Assembly (NCBI RefSeq): GCF_001623875.1
Contig: NZ_LWAE01000001.1
Coordinates: 868,001 to 932,000, forward strand
Reading direction: 5' to 3'
Length of the DNA: 64,000 nt
DNA from: Clostridium magnum DSM 2767
GTDB lineage: Bacteria > Bacillota > Clostridia > Clostridiales > Clostridiaceae
Positions 8,578 through 17,194 of the stretch are shown here, piece after piece. The position numbers and the translations under genes were made by a program. A model generated the notes under the pieces. The model did no database searches and had not been told where the DNA came from. It saw nothing but the letters and a program-made list of their open reading frames with translations. The number at the start of each line of letters is the position of its first letter. The first letter of the stretch is position 1.

Positions 8578-9171
8578 GTGTTAAAGATTGGTCTTACAGG
8601 TGGTATAGGTAGTGGGAAGAGTACAGTATCACTTATGCTTAAAAAAAAAGGTTTTCCTATAGTAGATGCAGATATTGTAGCTAGGGAGGTTTTGGAGACC
8701 TACCCTCAAATCCTTGAACAAGTGAAGAAACATTTTGGATATAACTTTTTTAATGAAAATGGCAAATTAAAGAGAAAAGAATTTGGAAACTTTATATTTT
8801 CAAAAGAAGATAGAAAAAAAGATTATGAAAATATAATTATGCCTTTTATTAAAAATGAGATATTTAATAGAATCACTGAGTTAGAGAAAGAAAAAGAAGA
8901 AGTTTGTATTTTGGATGCTCCAACATTAATAGAAAATGGACTACATCTAAAGATGGATATTAATATACTGGTTTGGGTGGACTTAAAAACTCAAATAGAA
9001 AGAGTAAAAAAAAGAGATGTCCTATCAGAAGATCAGGTTTTTAGCAGAATTAATTCACAGATGTCTCTAGAAGATAAGAAAAAAGTTGTGGATTATATAA
9101 TAGATAACTCAGGAACTATAGAAAGAACAAAGCGACAAGTAAATAAAATATTACAAGAAATTTGCATATAG
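8578..9171 (+). CDS. coaE: Dephospho-CoA kinase
   Basis: 197 residues, GTG start preceded by GGTGAT. The P-loop is GLTGGIGSGKSTV, followed by the substrate segment VDADIVAREVLE and the lid motif VKKRD. It phosphorylates the 3'-hydroxyl of dephospho-CoA using ATP, the last step of CoA synthesis, in the cytoplasm. The polA-coaE order is common in Firmicutes, and the small spacing suggests co-transcription. Confidence 0.95.
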   Translation: MLKIGLTGGIGSGKSTVSLMLKKKGFPIVDADIVAREVLETYPQILEQVKKHFGYNFFNENGKLKRKEFGNFIFSKEDRKKDYENIIMPFIKNEIFNRITELEKEKEEVCILDAPTLIENGLHLKMDINILVWVDLKTQIERVKKRDVLSEDQVFSRINSQMSLEDKKKVVDYIIDNSGTIERTKRQVNKILQEICI

Positions 9172-9221
9172 TATAGGGGGTGAAGTGCTTTAGAACATGA
9201 CTGTTTTAAAGCATAAATTGG

Positions 9222-9809
9222 TTGAAAGTTACAAAACGTGCATTAGGAATTATATTTCTTATTATATTAATTATGAATGCAAAAAATATAGTAAAGACTT
9301 TTTTTCCTCTAAAGTACTCAGAAAATATAATTAAGTATTCCAAGGAATATAATTTAGACCCTTTTTTAGTAGCAGCAGTAATAAAAACAGAAAGTAATTT
9401 CGATGAAGGAGCTAAGTCAAACAAGAACGCCTATGGGCTTATGCAAATTACACCAGATACAGCAGAGTGGGCAGCTGAAAAGATGAATATAAATAGTTTT
9501 AAAACTGAAATGTTATACAATCCAGACTTTAATATAAGAATGGGTTGCTGGTACTTAAATAATTTAAAGGAAGAGTTTAATGATAATAATGAATTAGTGT
9601 TAGCTGCATATAATGGAGGAAGAGGTAATGTACAAAAGTGGCTTAAAAGTGCAGAACATTCAGTTGACGGAAAAAATCTTCATTACATACCTTTTAAGGA
9701 AACGGACAAGTATATAAAGAAAGTTAAAGTTAACTATAACATATACAAATACTTATATAAAGAAGACAATATTGGGAAAGTAACAGTTTCTATAGGAGCT
9801 AAGCAATGA
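9222..9809 (+). CDS. Membrane-anchored lytic transglycosylase (SLT domain)
   Basis: 195 residues. The frame opens after a TAA, and the first usable start is TTG 9222; its ribosome binding site is poor, so expression may depend on coupling to coaE 50 bases upstream. An N-terminal signal-anchor (LGIIFLIILIMNAKNIV) precedes an SLT domain with catalytic Glu in AAVIKTESNFDEGAKS, then YGLMQITPDTAEWAAEKM, GCWYLNNL and LAAYNGGRGNVQKW. It cleaves peptidoglycan glycan strands outside the membrane. The polA-coaE-SLT order recurs in Clostridium. Confidence 0.9.
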   Translation: MKVTKRALGIIFLIILIMNAKNIVKTFFPLKYSENIIKYSKEYNLDPFLVAAVIKTESNFDEGAKSNKNAYGLMQITPDTAEWAAEKMNINSFKTEMLYNPDFNIRMGCWYLNNLKEEFNDNNELVLAAYNGGRGNVQKWLKSAEHSVDGKNLHYIPFKETDKYIKKVKVNYNIYKYLYKEDNIGKVTVSIGAKQ

Positions 9810-9987
9810 AAACTGTTCTTTCTACATAGAAATTTTCATAACCCACTGAAAGTTATAGTATTTATATAAATAGAAGGTTAAATTTCATCATTTTCCTATT
9901 GACGATTAAAAAAATACGTAGTAGAATGAATTTGTCGGTAGGATATACGAGAAAGTAATAAAAACCGTGTAGGTATCGGCTAAATAT

Positions 9988-10069
9988 GCGAGAGTGGCGA
10001 AATGGCAGACGCGCACGTTTGAGGGGCGTGTGGGAGACCGTACGGGTTCAAGTCCCGTCTTTCGCACCA
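9988..10069 (+). tRNA. tRNA-Leu (anticodon GAG)
   Basis: Starts GCGAGAG and ends CTTTCGC, A and an encoded CCA. The anticodon arm is CACGT-TTGAGGG-GCGTG, with a type II variable arm and T-loop GGTTCAAGTCC. It reads CUC and CUU codons. Confidence 0.93.
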
Positions 10070-10290
10070 ATGTATATTATTTCTGGAATATACGAGAAGC
10101 TCTATATTTTGAACCTACAGTTCAACTACGGGAGTTCAATATTTAGATGTGAATATGTAATTTTTGTGAGACCTTTGAGTGGCTTTAAAGAGATAGAAAC
10201 ATTTGTGAGGACACCCACCTATCGAAAGATAGGTGTCAAAATTAGAGTACCGGTATTTTGGATAATAATAAGTAATAAAGCAGATATGCT
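10070..10290. other. Non-coding stretch after tRNA-Leu with several hairpins
   Basis: About 220 bases with no credible gene: the open frame here begins inside the tRNA and has no ribosome binding site. It contains GTATATT/AATATAC directly after the tRNA, GAAC-CTACA-GTTC, and at about 10216-10235 a perfect CACCTATC-GAAA-GATAGGTG with a GNRA-type loop. Either processed tRNA trailer or an unassigned small RNA. Confidence 0.4.
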
Positions 10291-10318
10291 TAAAAAGAGA
10301 GGTAGAAATACCTCTCTT
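10290..10318 (-). terminator. Terminator of the 10330-10587 gene
   Basis: AAGAGAGGTA-GAAA-TACCTCTCTT with a run of As on the plus strand side, giving a T-run when read leftward. It may act in both directions. Confidence 0.75.
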
Positions 10319-10329
10319 AATTTATTTTC

Positions 10330-10587
10330 TTAAGTATCAAAAGCCCTTACAATTACATAATCTTCACCATCATCTAAAGCATATTCTATAGCCTCACTTC
10401 TACTAACACCATTCATAACTATGTTATCTTCAGTAGTATCTAATTCTGTCATGCTTTTGGTGATTTTTGCATCATTTTCACCTCTGCTCTTCATGTTTTT
10501 TATCTGATTATAGGTATTTTGACTTACTTGTTTAACTGCACAAGAGTTTTCGTTTTCCATCAATATTACTGAATACTTTTTGGTCAT
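10330..10587 (-). CDS. Small acidic hypothetical protein
   Basis: 85 residues from the ATG at 10587; the frame extends five codons further, but GGAGGTGG sits between the two ATGs and fixes the start at MTKKYSV. The product is soluble and rich in Asp/Glu/Asn (TELDTTEDNIVMNGVSRSEA) and ends EYALDDGEDYVIVRAF. The C-terminal half looks like a small alpha/beta fold. It is monocistronic and divergent from the lipoprotein gene. I do not recognise it. Confidence 0.7.
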   Translation of the reverse strand: MTKKYSVILMENENSCAVKQVSQNTYNQIKNMKSRGENDAKITKSMTELDTTEDNIVMNGVSRSEAIEYALDDGEDYVIVRAFDT

Positions 10588-10863
10588 AATTTCCACCTCC
10601 ATAACCTAATAGTCTGTGTACATTTTATTGTTTCACTATTAAGTTTTTTTATAACTTAATAATGCGTTAGTTTTTAGTTTTATAGTTTGATAAAATTTTA
10701 CAAGTTTAAAATACCATCTTATAGGTTAGAATAAAAATTTCATTTTAGGTAATTATAGATATGAATATTTTATATTAATAAAAATTAATAGTAAGTGAAT
10801 TAAAGTATTTATTGGCGATTAAATACAATTTTTGTGAAAGTATAAAACTAGGAGGAAGGTATT

Positions 10864-11514
10864 ATGAACAGAACAAAGAGTACAATAATGTCTATTTTAA
10901 TATTGAGTTCTATAGTGGGATGCGGAAACAGAAATACTGCATTAGGAAACAGGGATGTAAACCAAGGTACAAATCAGAGTACAAACCAAACAGATAATAG
11001 AGGGACAAATCAAGCAAACTACACTACTACATTAAGAGATGGTGTGTACTTAGGCGCAGGCAATAGAACTGCAAGTGGAAATGAAGCGGCTATAGTTACA
11101 GTAAAGGGAGGTAAAATTGTAGATGTAGCTTTAAAGTCGGTAAATGCAGAAGGTAGAGAGATTAATAGAGTTGGAACAACTGATGGAATGACAGCAGGAA
11201 ACACCGGAGGAACAACAGGTGGAACTACCGGAGGGACTATCGGAGGAACTACCGGTGGAACAGCAAATGTAGATACAAATAAAATAGTTGCGCCTGGTGG
11301 AACAAACACTGGAACTGCAGGTGGAACAACTACTGGATCTACAGGTGGAGGGACAACATTAGCCGCAGTAGATCAGATTAGAAGGGAATTATCAAATGCA
11401 ATGGTTCAAAAGCAGAATTACGATGTTAAGGTAGATGGGACTAATATGGCTAGCTCAACTGTTAGCAATTGGATATTAGCAGCTAGAAGAGCTATAGAAA
11501 GCGCAAGAAGATAG
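10864..11514 (+). CDS. Lipoprotein with FMN-binding-like domain and Gly-Thr repeats
   Basis: 216 residues, ribosome binding site AGGAGG. A short signal peptide ends in the lipobox SSIVGC, so it is an exported, lipid-anchored surface protein. An Asn/Thr-rich linker leads to RDGVYLGAGNR followed by AAIVTVKGGKIVDVALK, which resembles the start of FMN-binding (Rnf G/NqrC) domains. The usual terminal SGAT flavinylation motif is not there: the end reads VDGTNMASSTVSNWILAARR. In between is a low-complexity block of GGT repeats, about 60 residues. It may be a degenerate or structural relative, so flavin binding is doubtful. Confidence 0.65.
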   Translation: MNRTKSTIMSILILSSIVGCGNRNTALGNRDVNQGTNQSTNQTDNRGTNQANYTTTLRDGVYLGAGNRTASGNEAAIVTVKGGKIVDVALKSVNAEGREINRVGTTDGMTAGNTGGTTGGTTGGTIGGTTGGTANVDTNKIVAPGGTNTGTAGGTTTGSTGGGTTLAAVDQIRRELSNAMVQKQNYDVKVDGTNMASSTVSNWILAARRAIESARR

Positions 11515-11524
11515 TAATAGACAA

Positions 11525-11557
11525 AAGGCTTCTAAGTTTAATTTTAGAAGCCTTTTT
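11525..11557 (+). terminator. Rho-independent terminator
   Basis: AAGGCTTCTAA/TTAGAAGCCTT, 11-bp stem with 8-base loop and TTTTT. Confidence 0.85.
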
Positions 11558-11642
11558 AAACAAAACATACTCTGGTTTAATATTATCTTAATTAAAAAAC
11601 TAAAACCTATACGATATTTGTTTACAAAAGGAGGGAATACAT

Positions 11643-12812
11643 GTGAACTCCATATTATTAAAGAATTGTCTCCTGATAGATTTTAACACTGGAAATGTTA
11701 AAAAAAGTGATGTGTTAATTGAAGATGGAAAGATAAAACAAGTTGATGTAGATATACATAGTGGATCTAATGAAGTGAAAATTATTAATGTAAAGGAAAA
11801 TTATGTATTGCCAGGTTTTATTGATTGTCATACCCATATAGGCATTATTGAAGAGGCTACTGGTAAGTTAGGAATAGATAACAATGAGACTTCAAATCCA
11901 GTAACACCTCATTTAAGAGCGATAGACGGAATTAATCCTCTAGATATTGCCTTTAGAGATGCTGTGATGTCTGGTGTAACTTGTCTTATGAGTGGACCAG
12001 GCAGTAATAATGCTGTTGGAGGACAGAATGTTGTTATAAAAACATATGGAAACATAATTGACAAGATGATAGTAAAAAATCCTTCGGGACTTAAGATAGC
12101 CTTTGGAGAAGATCCGATGGCTACTTATGGTATTCATGGCAAGTGTCCTGTTACAAGAATGGGAGTTGCATCTCTAATAAGGGAATTATTTATTAGAACT
12201 CAAGATTATATTGCACGTAAGGAAGCAAGAAAAGTAGTGGAGCGAGATATTAGACTAGAAGCTGTAGAGCCTCTATTAAAGGGTGAAATAATGTTAAGAG
12301 CTCATGCGCACAGAGCAGATGATATTGTTACTGCTATTAGAATAGCAGAGGAGTTTAAAATAAGAAAACTTGTAATAGAACATGGTACAGAAGCACATTT
12401 AGTTAAGGAATATTTAAAGGAGAAAAATGTACCTATAGCTTTTGGACCTATGTTGACACCTAGAATAAAGATGGAACTAAGAAAAAGAAGTTATGGTTCG
12501 GCAGTTAACTTGGTTGAAGCTGGGGTAAAGATAGCTTTAATGACGGATCATCCGTATAATTCCATAGACCAATTAAGAGCAATTGCAGCTTTAGCTGTAT
12601 CGGAAGGTCTAAAACCAGTAGAGGCAATAAGAGCTATAACTAGTAATGCAGCAGAACTGTTAGAGTGTGGTAATAGAATAGGGAGTTTAAAAGAAGGATA
12701 TGATGCAGATATAATAGTTTTAAATGGTGAGCCCTTAGATGTTGTAAAGACTAAAGTTATAATGACTATTATTAGTGGAGAAATTGTGTATAAAAGAAAA
12801 ATGAAAAATTGA
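11643..12812 (+). CDS. Metal-dependent amidohydrolase (imidazolonepropionase-like)
   Basis: 389 residues, GTG start 7 bases after GGAGGG. The amidohydrolase signatures are clear: LPGFIDCHTHIGI (metal HxH), LRAHAHRADDI, LVIEHGTEAHLVKEY, LMTDHPYNSIDQLRAIAALA (metal Asp/His region) and the C-terminal beta-sandwich closure GSLKEGYDADIIVLNGEPLD. The substrate is not evident. It matches the subgroup often annotated imidazolonepropionase-related or prolidase-like, without other histidine-degradation genes nearby. It has its own terminator. Confidence 0.85.
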   Translation: MNSILLKNCLLIDFNTGNVKKSDVLIEDGKIKQVDVDIHSGSNEVKIINVKENYVLPGFIDCHTHIGIIEEATGKLGIDNNETSNPVTPHLRAIDGINPLDIAFRDAVMSGVTCLMSGPGSNNAVGGQNVVIKTYGNIIDKMIVKNPSGLKIAFGEDPMATYGIHGKCPVTRMGVASLIRELFIRTQDYIARKEARKVVERDIRLEAVEPLLKGEIMLRAHAHRADDIVTAIRIAEEFKIRKLVIEHGTEAHLVKEYLKEKNVPIAFGPMLTPRIKMELRKRSYGSAVNLVEAGVKIALMTDHPYNSIDQLRAIAALAVSEGLKPVEAIRAITSNAAELLECGNRIGSLKEGYDADIIVLNGEPLDVVKTKVIMTIISGEIVYKRKMKN

Positions 12813-12857
12813 TTCTAAATTTTTAAAGATTTATCTTAAAAAATTAAACATAAAACA

Positions 12858-12910
12858 AAGATATCACTAAACCATTTTAAGTAATAGGGGTGTTTAGTGA
12901 TATCTTGCTT
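12858..12910 (+). terminator. Strong hairpin terminator
   Basis: AAGATATCACTAAAC/GTTTAGTGATATCTT, perfect 15-bp stem, 19-base loop, T-containing tail. It lies between two convergent genes and could serve both. Confidence 0.7.
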
Positions 12911-12984
12911 TTAGTTAAGGTTATAAAAAATACTTATTGTTATTAATCTCACTTACCTAAGGAGAAAAATAAATTATAATACTA

Positions 12985-13569
12985 CTATTTTTTGTTTTGT
13001 CTGGATTGAGCGTTAAGTTGTTTTGCTTCTTGCAAATCATCGTTGTCTGTGGAACTAGTCACACCTGAAGTAAAGCTTTGTGATGATCCCATACCAGAAG
13101 AACTATTTCTAGATTGAGCATTAAGTTGTCTTGCCTCCTGTAAATCACCACTATCTGAAGAACTAGTTGTACCTGAAGTAAAAGCTTGTGATGCGCCCAT
13201 ACTAGAAGAACTATTTCTAGATTGAGCATTAAGTTGTTTTGCTTCTTGTAAATCAGCGTTATCTGAAGAGCTAGTCATGCTTGAAGTAAAAGCTTGTGAT
13301 GCGCCCATGCCAGAAGAACTATTTCTAGATTGAGCGTTAAGTTGTTTTGCTTCTTCCAAATCAGCACTGTCTGAAGAACTAGTCATGCCTGAGCTGAAGC
13401 TCTGAGACATTCCCATTCCAAGTGAGCTGTTTCTAGACTGAGCATTAAGTTGTCTTGCTTCTTCTAAATCAGAATTATTTGTACTACTAGACATTCCTGC
13501 ACTAGAAGAACCGCTTCTAGATTGAGCATTAAGTTGTTTTGTTTCTTGTAAGTTTTTACTATTATCCAT
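12985..13569 (-). CDS. Tandem-repeat protein resembling gamma-type small acid-soluble spore protein
   Basis: 194 residues, ribosome binding site AGGGAG. The protein is six copies of the block D-L-(Q/E)-E-A-(K/R)-Q-L-N-A-Q-S-R. Four full units of 36 residues lie in the middle, each ending in a Ser/Thr/Gly-rich spacer with SF(T/S)SGxTSS; a shorter first unit and a final half unit flank them. The Gln/Asn-rich block plus Phe-Thr-Ser spacer recalls gamma SASP (SspE), whose repeats read QxxRKQNQQS then FGTEFASE, but identity is low and this protein is larger. There are no Cys, Trp, His or Tyr and no signal peptide. A nitrogen-storage spore protein is an inference. Confidence 0.6.
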   Translation of the reverse strand: MDNSKNLQETKQLNAQSRSGSSSAGMSSSTNNSDLEEARQLNAQSRNSSLGMGMSQSFSSGMTSSSDSADLEEAKQLNAQSRNSSSGMGASQAFTSSMTSSSDNADLQEAKQLNAQSRNSSSSMGASQAFTSGTTSSSDSGDLQEARQLNAQSRNSSSGMGSSQSFTSGVTSSTDNDDLQEAKQLNAQSRQNKK

Positions 13570-14080
13570 AAATATCTCCCTTCAATAAAAAAAGTATGGT
13601 CTTTTAAGGCCATTAATATGATTCCCTCTTTTTGTAATAGTATGTAGGATAATAATTACAATTAAGGATTTTAAGTAAATGCATTAATAATTGTACAAGT
13701 AAGTTTATATATTGATGAATTGATAAAAAAATAACAAAAATAAAGGTCGGATTAGGATGTCTTATTTAAAAAAGCAATATTTTAAGTGGATTTTTTCATT
13801 TTGTTCAATTATATTAAAAAAAAATATGAATATTGATAGAAATTTCAAGTAAATGCTATTTAAAATGGTTTTTTTTAGGTGTATATACTATATTATTTAA
13901 CAAAGTAGATTTGACTTTAAATTCAGAATAATTTAACATGAAGATGACAAGATAATCCAATGTAATCATATAATTCAAAAATAGTGGTTAATTCTACATT
14001 CAAAAAGATACTATAGTTGAGCTTTTCTTAAAGTTATTTTATTTATATAAAATTATTATGTAAAAGGGGGAATTATTTAA
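13570..14080. other. AT-rich 510-base region, promoters only
   Basis: Divergent intergenic region between the repeat-protein gene and the hydrogenase operon. I see no open frame with a ribosome binding site and no structured RNA. The only candidate element is the promoter at about 13911. Confidence 0.5.
13911..13939 (+). promoter_or_regulatory. Possible promoter of the hydrogenase operon
   Basis: TTGACT, 17-base spacer, TAACAT. The -10 is only 4/6 and the gene starts 140 bases later, so another start nearer the gene (for example TTGAGC near 14017) is possible. Confidence 0.35.
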
Positions 14081-14569
14081 ATGGACATGGTACAAAAAGA
14101 AATTACACGAGATGACTCCTTATGTGCAAAAGAGGTAATAGAACAGCATCCTAGGGAAGAAAGATACACTTTGGCTATTTTGCAAGATATACAAAGGAAG
14201 TATAAGTACATACCTAGGGAGGCATTAGAAACTCTTGCAGAATACCTAAATACTCCAGTAAGCAGATTATATGGGATGGCTACTTTTTACAAAGCATTAA
14301 GTTTAACGCCAAAAGGAAAGAATATAATAACTGTGTGTGATGGGACAGCTTGCCACGTTGCAGGATCAATGATTGTGCTAGACGAGCTTGAAAAAAATCT
14401 GGGCATTAAAGCGGGACAAACTACAGAAGATCTTAAGTTTTCAATTAATACTGTTAATTGCATAGGATGTTGTGCTATAGCACCTGTTATGATGATAAAT
14501 GAGAGATATTATGGTAACTTGACACCTAAAATGGTAAAAGAAATTCTTGATGAATATAGAGGTGAATAA
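14081..14569 (+). CDS. NuoE-like [2Fe-2S] subunit of bifurcating hydrogenase
   Basis: 162 residues of the thioredoxin-like [2Fe-2S] family (NuoE, HydC, HytC). The four ligands are in CDGTACHVAGS and NTVNCIGCCAIAPVMMI. The N-terminal helical domain (REERYTLAILQDIQRKYKYI, then LNTPVSRLYGMATFYKAL) is also typical. It passes electrons to or from the flavin subunit encoded next. It is the first gene of a five-gene operon and its stop is followed within 2 bases by the next ATG. Confidence 0.92.
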   Translation: MDMVQKEITRDDSLCAKEVIEQHPREERYTLAILQDIQRKYKYIPREALETLAEYLNTPVSRLYGMATFYKALSLTPKGKNIITVCDGTACHVAGSMIVLDELEKNLGIKAGQTTEDLKFSINTVNCIGCCAIAPVMMINERYYGNLTPKMVKEILDEYRGE

Positions 14570-14570
14570 T

Positions 14571-16376
14571 ATGAGCATGAAGAAAACGATTTATGTATGT
14601 TGTGGAACAGGTTGTCTAGCTAGAAATAGTATGGAATTATATGAGGAACTTAAGAAAAAGGTAGCTGAATTAGGAGTATCAGCTGACATTAAAACAGAAT
14701 ATGAATTTAAAGCTACAGGGTGCGATGGTCTTTGTGAAAAAGGACCAGTAGTAAAGATTCAACCTGATGATATAGCTTATTTTAAGGTAAAAGTTGAAGA
14801 TGCAGAAGAAATCGTAACGAAGACAATAATAAATGGAGAAGTTATTGATAGATTATTATATCTAGAAACTTCAACAAAGCAAAGGCTTAGAAATCATAAA
14901 GAGAGTGAATTTTGCAGAAGACAGATGAAAATAGCACTTAGAAATGTTGGAGAAATAGATCCTACTGTTTTCAATGATTATTTAGAAAAAGATGGATATA
15001 AGGCTCTGAAAAAAGCATTGTTTGATATGGACAGATGGAGCATTATAGAAGAAGTCACTAAGTCTGGACTTAGAGGAAGAGGTGGTGCCGGCTTTCCTAC
15101 AGGTAGCAAATGGAAAACTGCCTTTGGAATAGATACTGCTCCTAAATATGTAGTATGTAATGGTGATGAAGGCGACCCGGGGGCATTTATGGATAGAAGT
15201 ATAATGGAAGGAGATCCTCATAGTGTTATAGAGGGCATGGTAATTTGTGCTTATTCAATTGGGGCAAACCAAGGGTTTGCATATATAAGAGATGAATATG
15301 GATTAGCTATTGAAAATATGAAGCTAGCAATAGACCAGGCAAGAGAAAAAGGATATCTTGGCAAAAATATAATGAATAGCGGATTTGATTTTGATATTAA
15401 CATAGTAAGAGGTGGTGGTGCTTTTGTATGTGGAGAATCTACAGCACTATTATCTTCAATTGAAGGAAAAGTTGGCGAACCAAAAGCTAAGTATATTCAC
15501 ACTACTGAAAAAGGATTATGGGGGCAACCAACTGTATTAAATAATGTAGAAACTTGGGCTAATATTCCAATAATAATCAATAAAGGTGGGGAATGGTATA
15601 GTTCTATAGGTACAATGAAAGAAAGTAAGGGCACAAAAGCATTCTCGCTAGTAGGAAAAGTAAAAAATACAGGTCTTGTAGAAGTGCCTATGGGAACCAC
15701 TCTTAGAGAAATCATATTTGATATAGGTGGAGGAGTATTAAACGATAGAAAGTTTAAAGCAGTCCAAATAGGTGGACCTTCAGGTGGATGTTTGCCAGAT
15801 GAATATCTTGACCTACCAGTAGACTATGCAAGCCTTGTAAAAGCTGATTCTATGATGGGTTCAGGTGGTATGATTGTTATGGATGATAGAACCTGTATAG
15901 TTGACGTTACAAGATACTATCTTAACTTTTTAGCGGAGGAATCCTGTGGAAAGTGTGTACCTTGTAGAGAAGGTGTAAAAAGAATGCTTGAATTAGTTAC
16001 AGATATATGTGAAGGAAATGGTAGAGAGGGAGATATAGAAGAACTTCTTCAAATATCTTCAATGGTACGTCAAGCAGCTTTATGTGGACTTGGTAAGAGT
16101 GCTCCAAACCCTGTAATAGCGTCTATAAGATATTTTAGAGATGAATTTGAGGAGCATATAAAAAATAAGAGATGTCGTGCGGGAGTATGTAAGCCGCTTA
16201 CAACATTTATTATAGATGACGAAAAATGCAAGGGTTGTAGTCTTTGTAAGAAGAATTGTCCTGTTGAGTGTATTACAGGAGAAGTTAAAAAACCTCATGA
16301 GATAGATATAGATAAGTGTGTAAGATGTGGTAACTGTATGAATATATGTAGGTTTGATGCTGTTAAGGTTAAATAA
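14571..16376 (+). CDS. NuoF-like NAD(P)(H)/FMN subunit of bifurcating hydrogenase
   Basis: 601 residues. The frame is open further upstream, but GAGGTGA sits before ATG 14571. Domains in order: an N-terminal thioredoxin-like [2Fe-2S] module (CCGTGCLARNS, then GCDGLCEKGP); the FMN/nucleotide domain (GRGGAGFPTGSKW at about 167, then CNGDEGDPGAFMDR); an SLBB domain; the 4Fe-4S ligand motif ESCGKCVPCREG at about 457; and a C-terminal 2x[4Fe-4S] ferredoxin (CKGCSLCKKNCPVECI, CVRCGNCMNICRFDAV). This matches HydB/HytB of electron-bifurcating hydrogenases. The choice between NAD and NADP cannot be read with confidence. Confidence 0.93.
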   Translation: MSMKKTIYVCCGTGCLARNSMELYEELKKKVAELGVSADIKTEYEFKATGCDGLCEKGPVVKIQPDDIAYFKVKVEDAEEIVTKTIINGEVIDRLLYLETSTKQRLRNHKESEFCRRQMKIALRNVGEIDPTVFNDYLEKDGYKALKKALFDMDRWSIIEEVTKSGLRGRGGAGFPTGSKWKTAFGIDTAPKYVVCNGDEGDPGAFMDRSIMEGDPHSVIEGMVICAYSIGANQGFAYIRDEYGLAIENMKLAIDQAREKGYLGKNIMNSGFDFDINIVRGGGAFVCGESTALLSSIEGKVGEPKAKYIHTTEKGLWGQPTVLNNVETWANIPIIINKGGEWYSSIGTMKESKGTKAFSLVGKVKNTGLVEVPMGTTLREIIFDIGGGVLNDRKFKAVQIGGPSGGCLPDEYLDLPVDYASLVKADSMMGSGGMIVMDDRTCIVDVTRYYLNFLAEESCGKCVPCREGVKRMLELVTDICEGNGREGDIEELLQISSMVRQAALCGLGKSAPNPVIASIRYFRDEFEEHIKNKRCRAGVCKPLTTFIIDDEKCKGCSLCKKNCPVECITGEVKKPHEIDIDKCVRCGNCMNICRFDAVKVK

Positions 16377-16390
16377 GGAGGTGGTATAAT

Positions 16391-17149
16391 ATGAAAATTA
16401 TAATAGATGGAAAAATGTGTGAGTGTGAAAAAGGAGAATATATTCTTCAGATAGCAAGAAGAAATAACATATATATACCTACACTATGCCATAGTGATGC
16501 TCTTGCTGGGCTCGGAAGTTGTAGGTTGTGTGTGGTAGAGGTAGTAGATAGAGGAAGAGCAAAAGTGGTAACTTCTTGTATATTCCCTATTACTAGTGAA
16601 GTTGAGGTTATAACTAATTCTGAAAAAATAAAAAAAATTAGAAAAGAACTAGCTATGCTTCTTCTGATCAAATGTCCTGAAAATAAAGAAATTAAAAAGT
16701 TAGCAGCATCATTTGGTGTTGAGGAAAAAAGAGTAAATAGATTTAAGTTACATAAAACAGAAAATTGTGTAATTTGTGGACTTTGTACTAAGGCTTGTGA
16801 GAAGATGGGAACCGGTGCAATATCTACAGTTGATAGAGGTATATTTAAAGCTATATCTACTCCGTATGGTGAGCCATCGCCACAGTGTATAGGTTGTGCT
16901 GCGTGTGCAAATGTATGTCCAACTAATGCTATACCGGTAGTTGACAAATACGGCGAAAGAGAGATATGGGGCAAAAAATTTAAATTACAAAAGTGTGAAG
17001 AGTGCGGTAAAGAGTTTGCTACTGAAGATCATGTGAAATTTGCATTTGCTAAAGCAGGTGTAAAGGCGGAAAAAATACTTTGTGAAGAATGTAGAAGAAA
17101 ATCAAGCTTAGACAAAACTAAAAATGCATTTCCAGATGTAGGGATATAG
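16391..17149 (+). CDS. NuoG-like iron-sulfur subunit of bifurcating hydrogenase
   Basis: 252 residues, AAGGAGGTGG ribosome binding site. An N-terminal plant-type [2Fe-2S] domain (CHSDALAGLGSCRLCVVEV and a later Cys) is followed by the His/Cys-ligated 4Fe-4S segment (HKTENCVICGLCTKACEKMG) and a [4Fe-4S] pair (CIGCAACANVCPTNAIPV). The tail has two CxxC pairs (KCEECGKEF, ILCEECRRK) that look like a zinc ribbon or another cluster. There is no molybdopterin domain. It corresponds to HytD-type linkers that carry electrons between the flavin and the H-cluster subunit. Confidence 0.88.
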   Translation: MKIIIDGKMCECEKGEYILQIARRNNIYIPTLCHSDALAGLGSCRLCVVEVVDRGRAKVVTSCIFPITSEVEVITNSEKIKKIRKELAMLLLIKCPENKEIKKLAASFGVEEKRVNRFKLHKTENCVICGLCTKACEKMGTGAISTVDRGIFKAISTPYGEPSPQCIGCAACANVCPTNAIPVVDKYGEREIWGKKFKLQKCEECGKEFATEDHVKFAFAKAGVKAEKILCEECRRKSSLDKTKNAFPDVGI

Positions 17150-17194
17150 GATAAAATACCTAGAGTTGAAAATTAAAGAAGGGTGGTAAATTAA

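Noticed and set aside
9986-10333. Open frame of 115 codons over and after tRNA-Leu(GAG)
   Set aside because: It begins inside the tRNA, has no ribosome binding site and its translation looks random.
12985-13569. Regular DNA repeats suggesting a CRISPR array
   Set aside because: The 108-base period is a coding repeat of 36 codons in an intact gene; no spacer/direct-repeat pattern and no cas genes.
13911-14080. Sigma-54 promoter for the hydrogenase operon
   Set aside because: No GG-N10-GC pair with a TGGCAC/TTGCA context was found by eye in 13570-14080.
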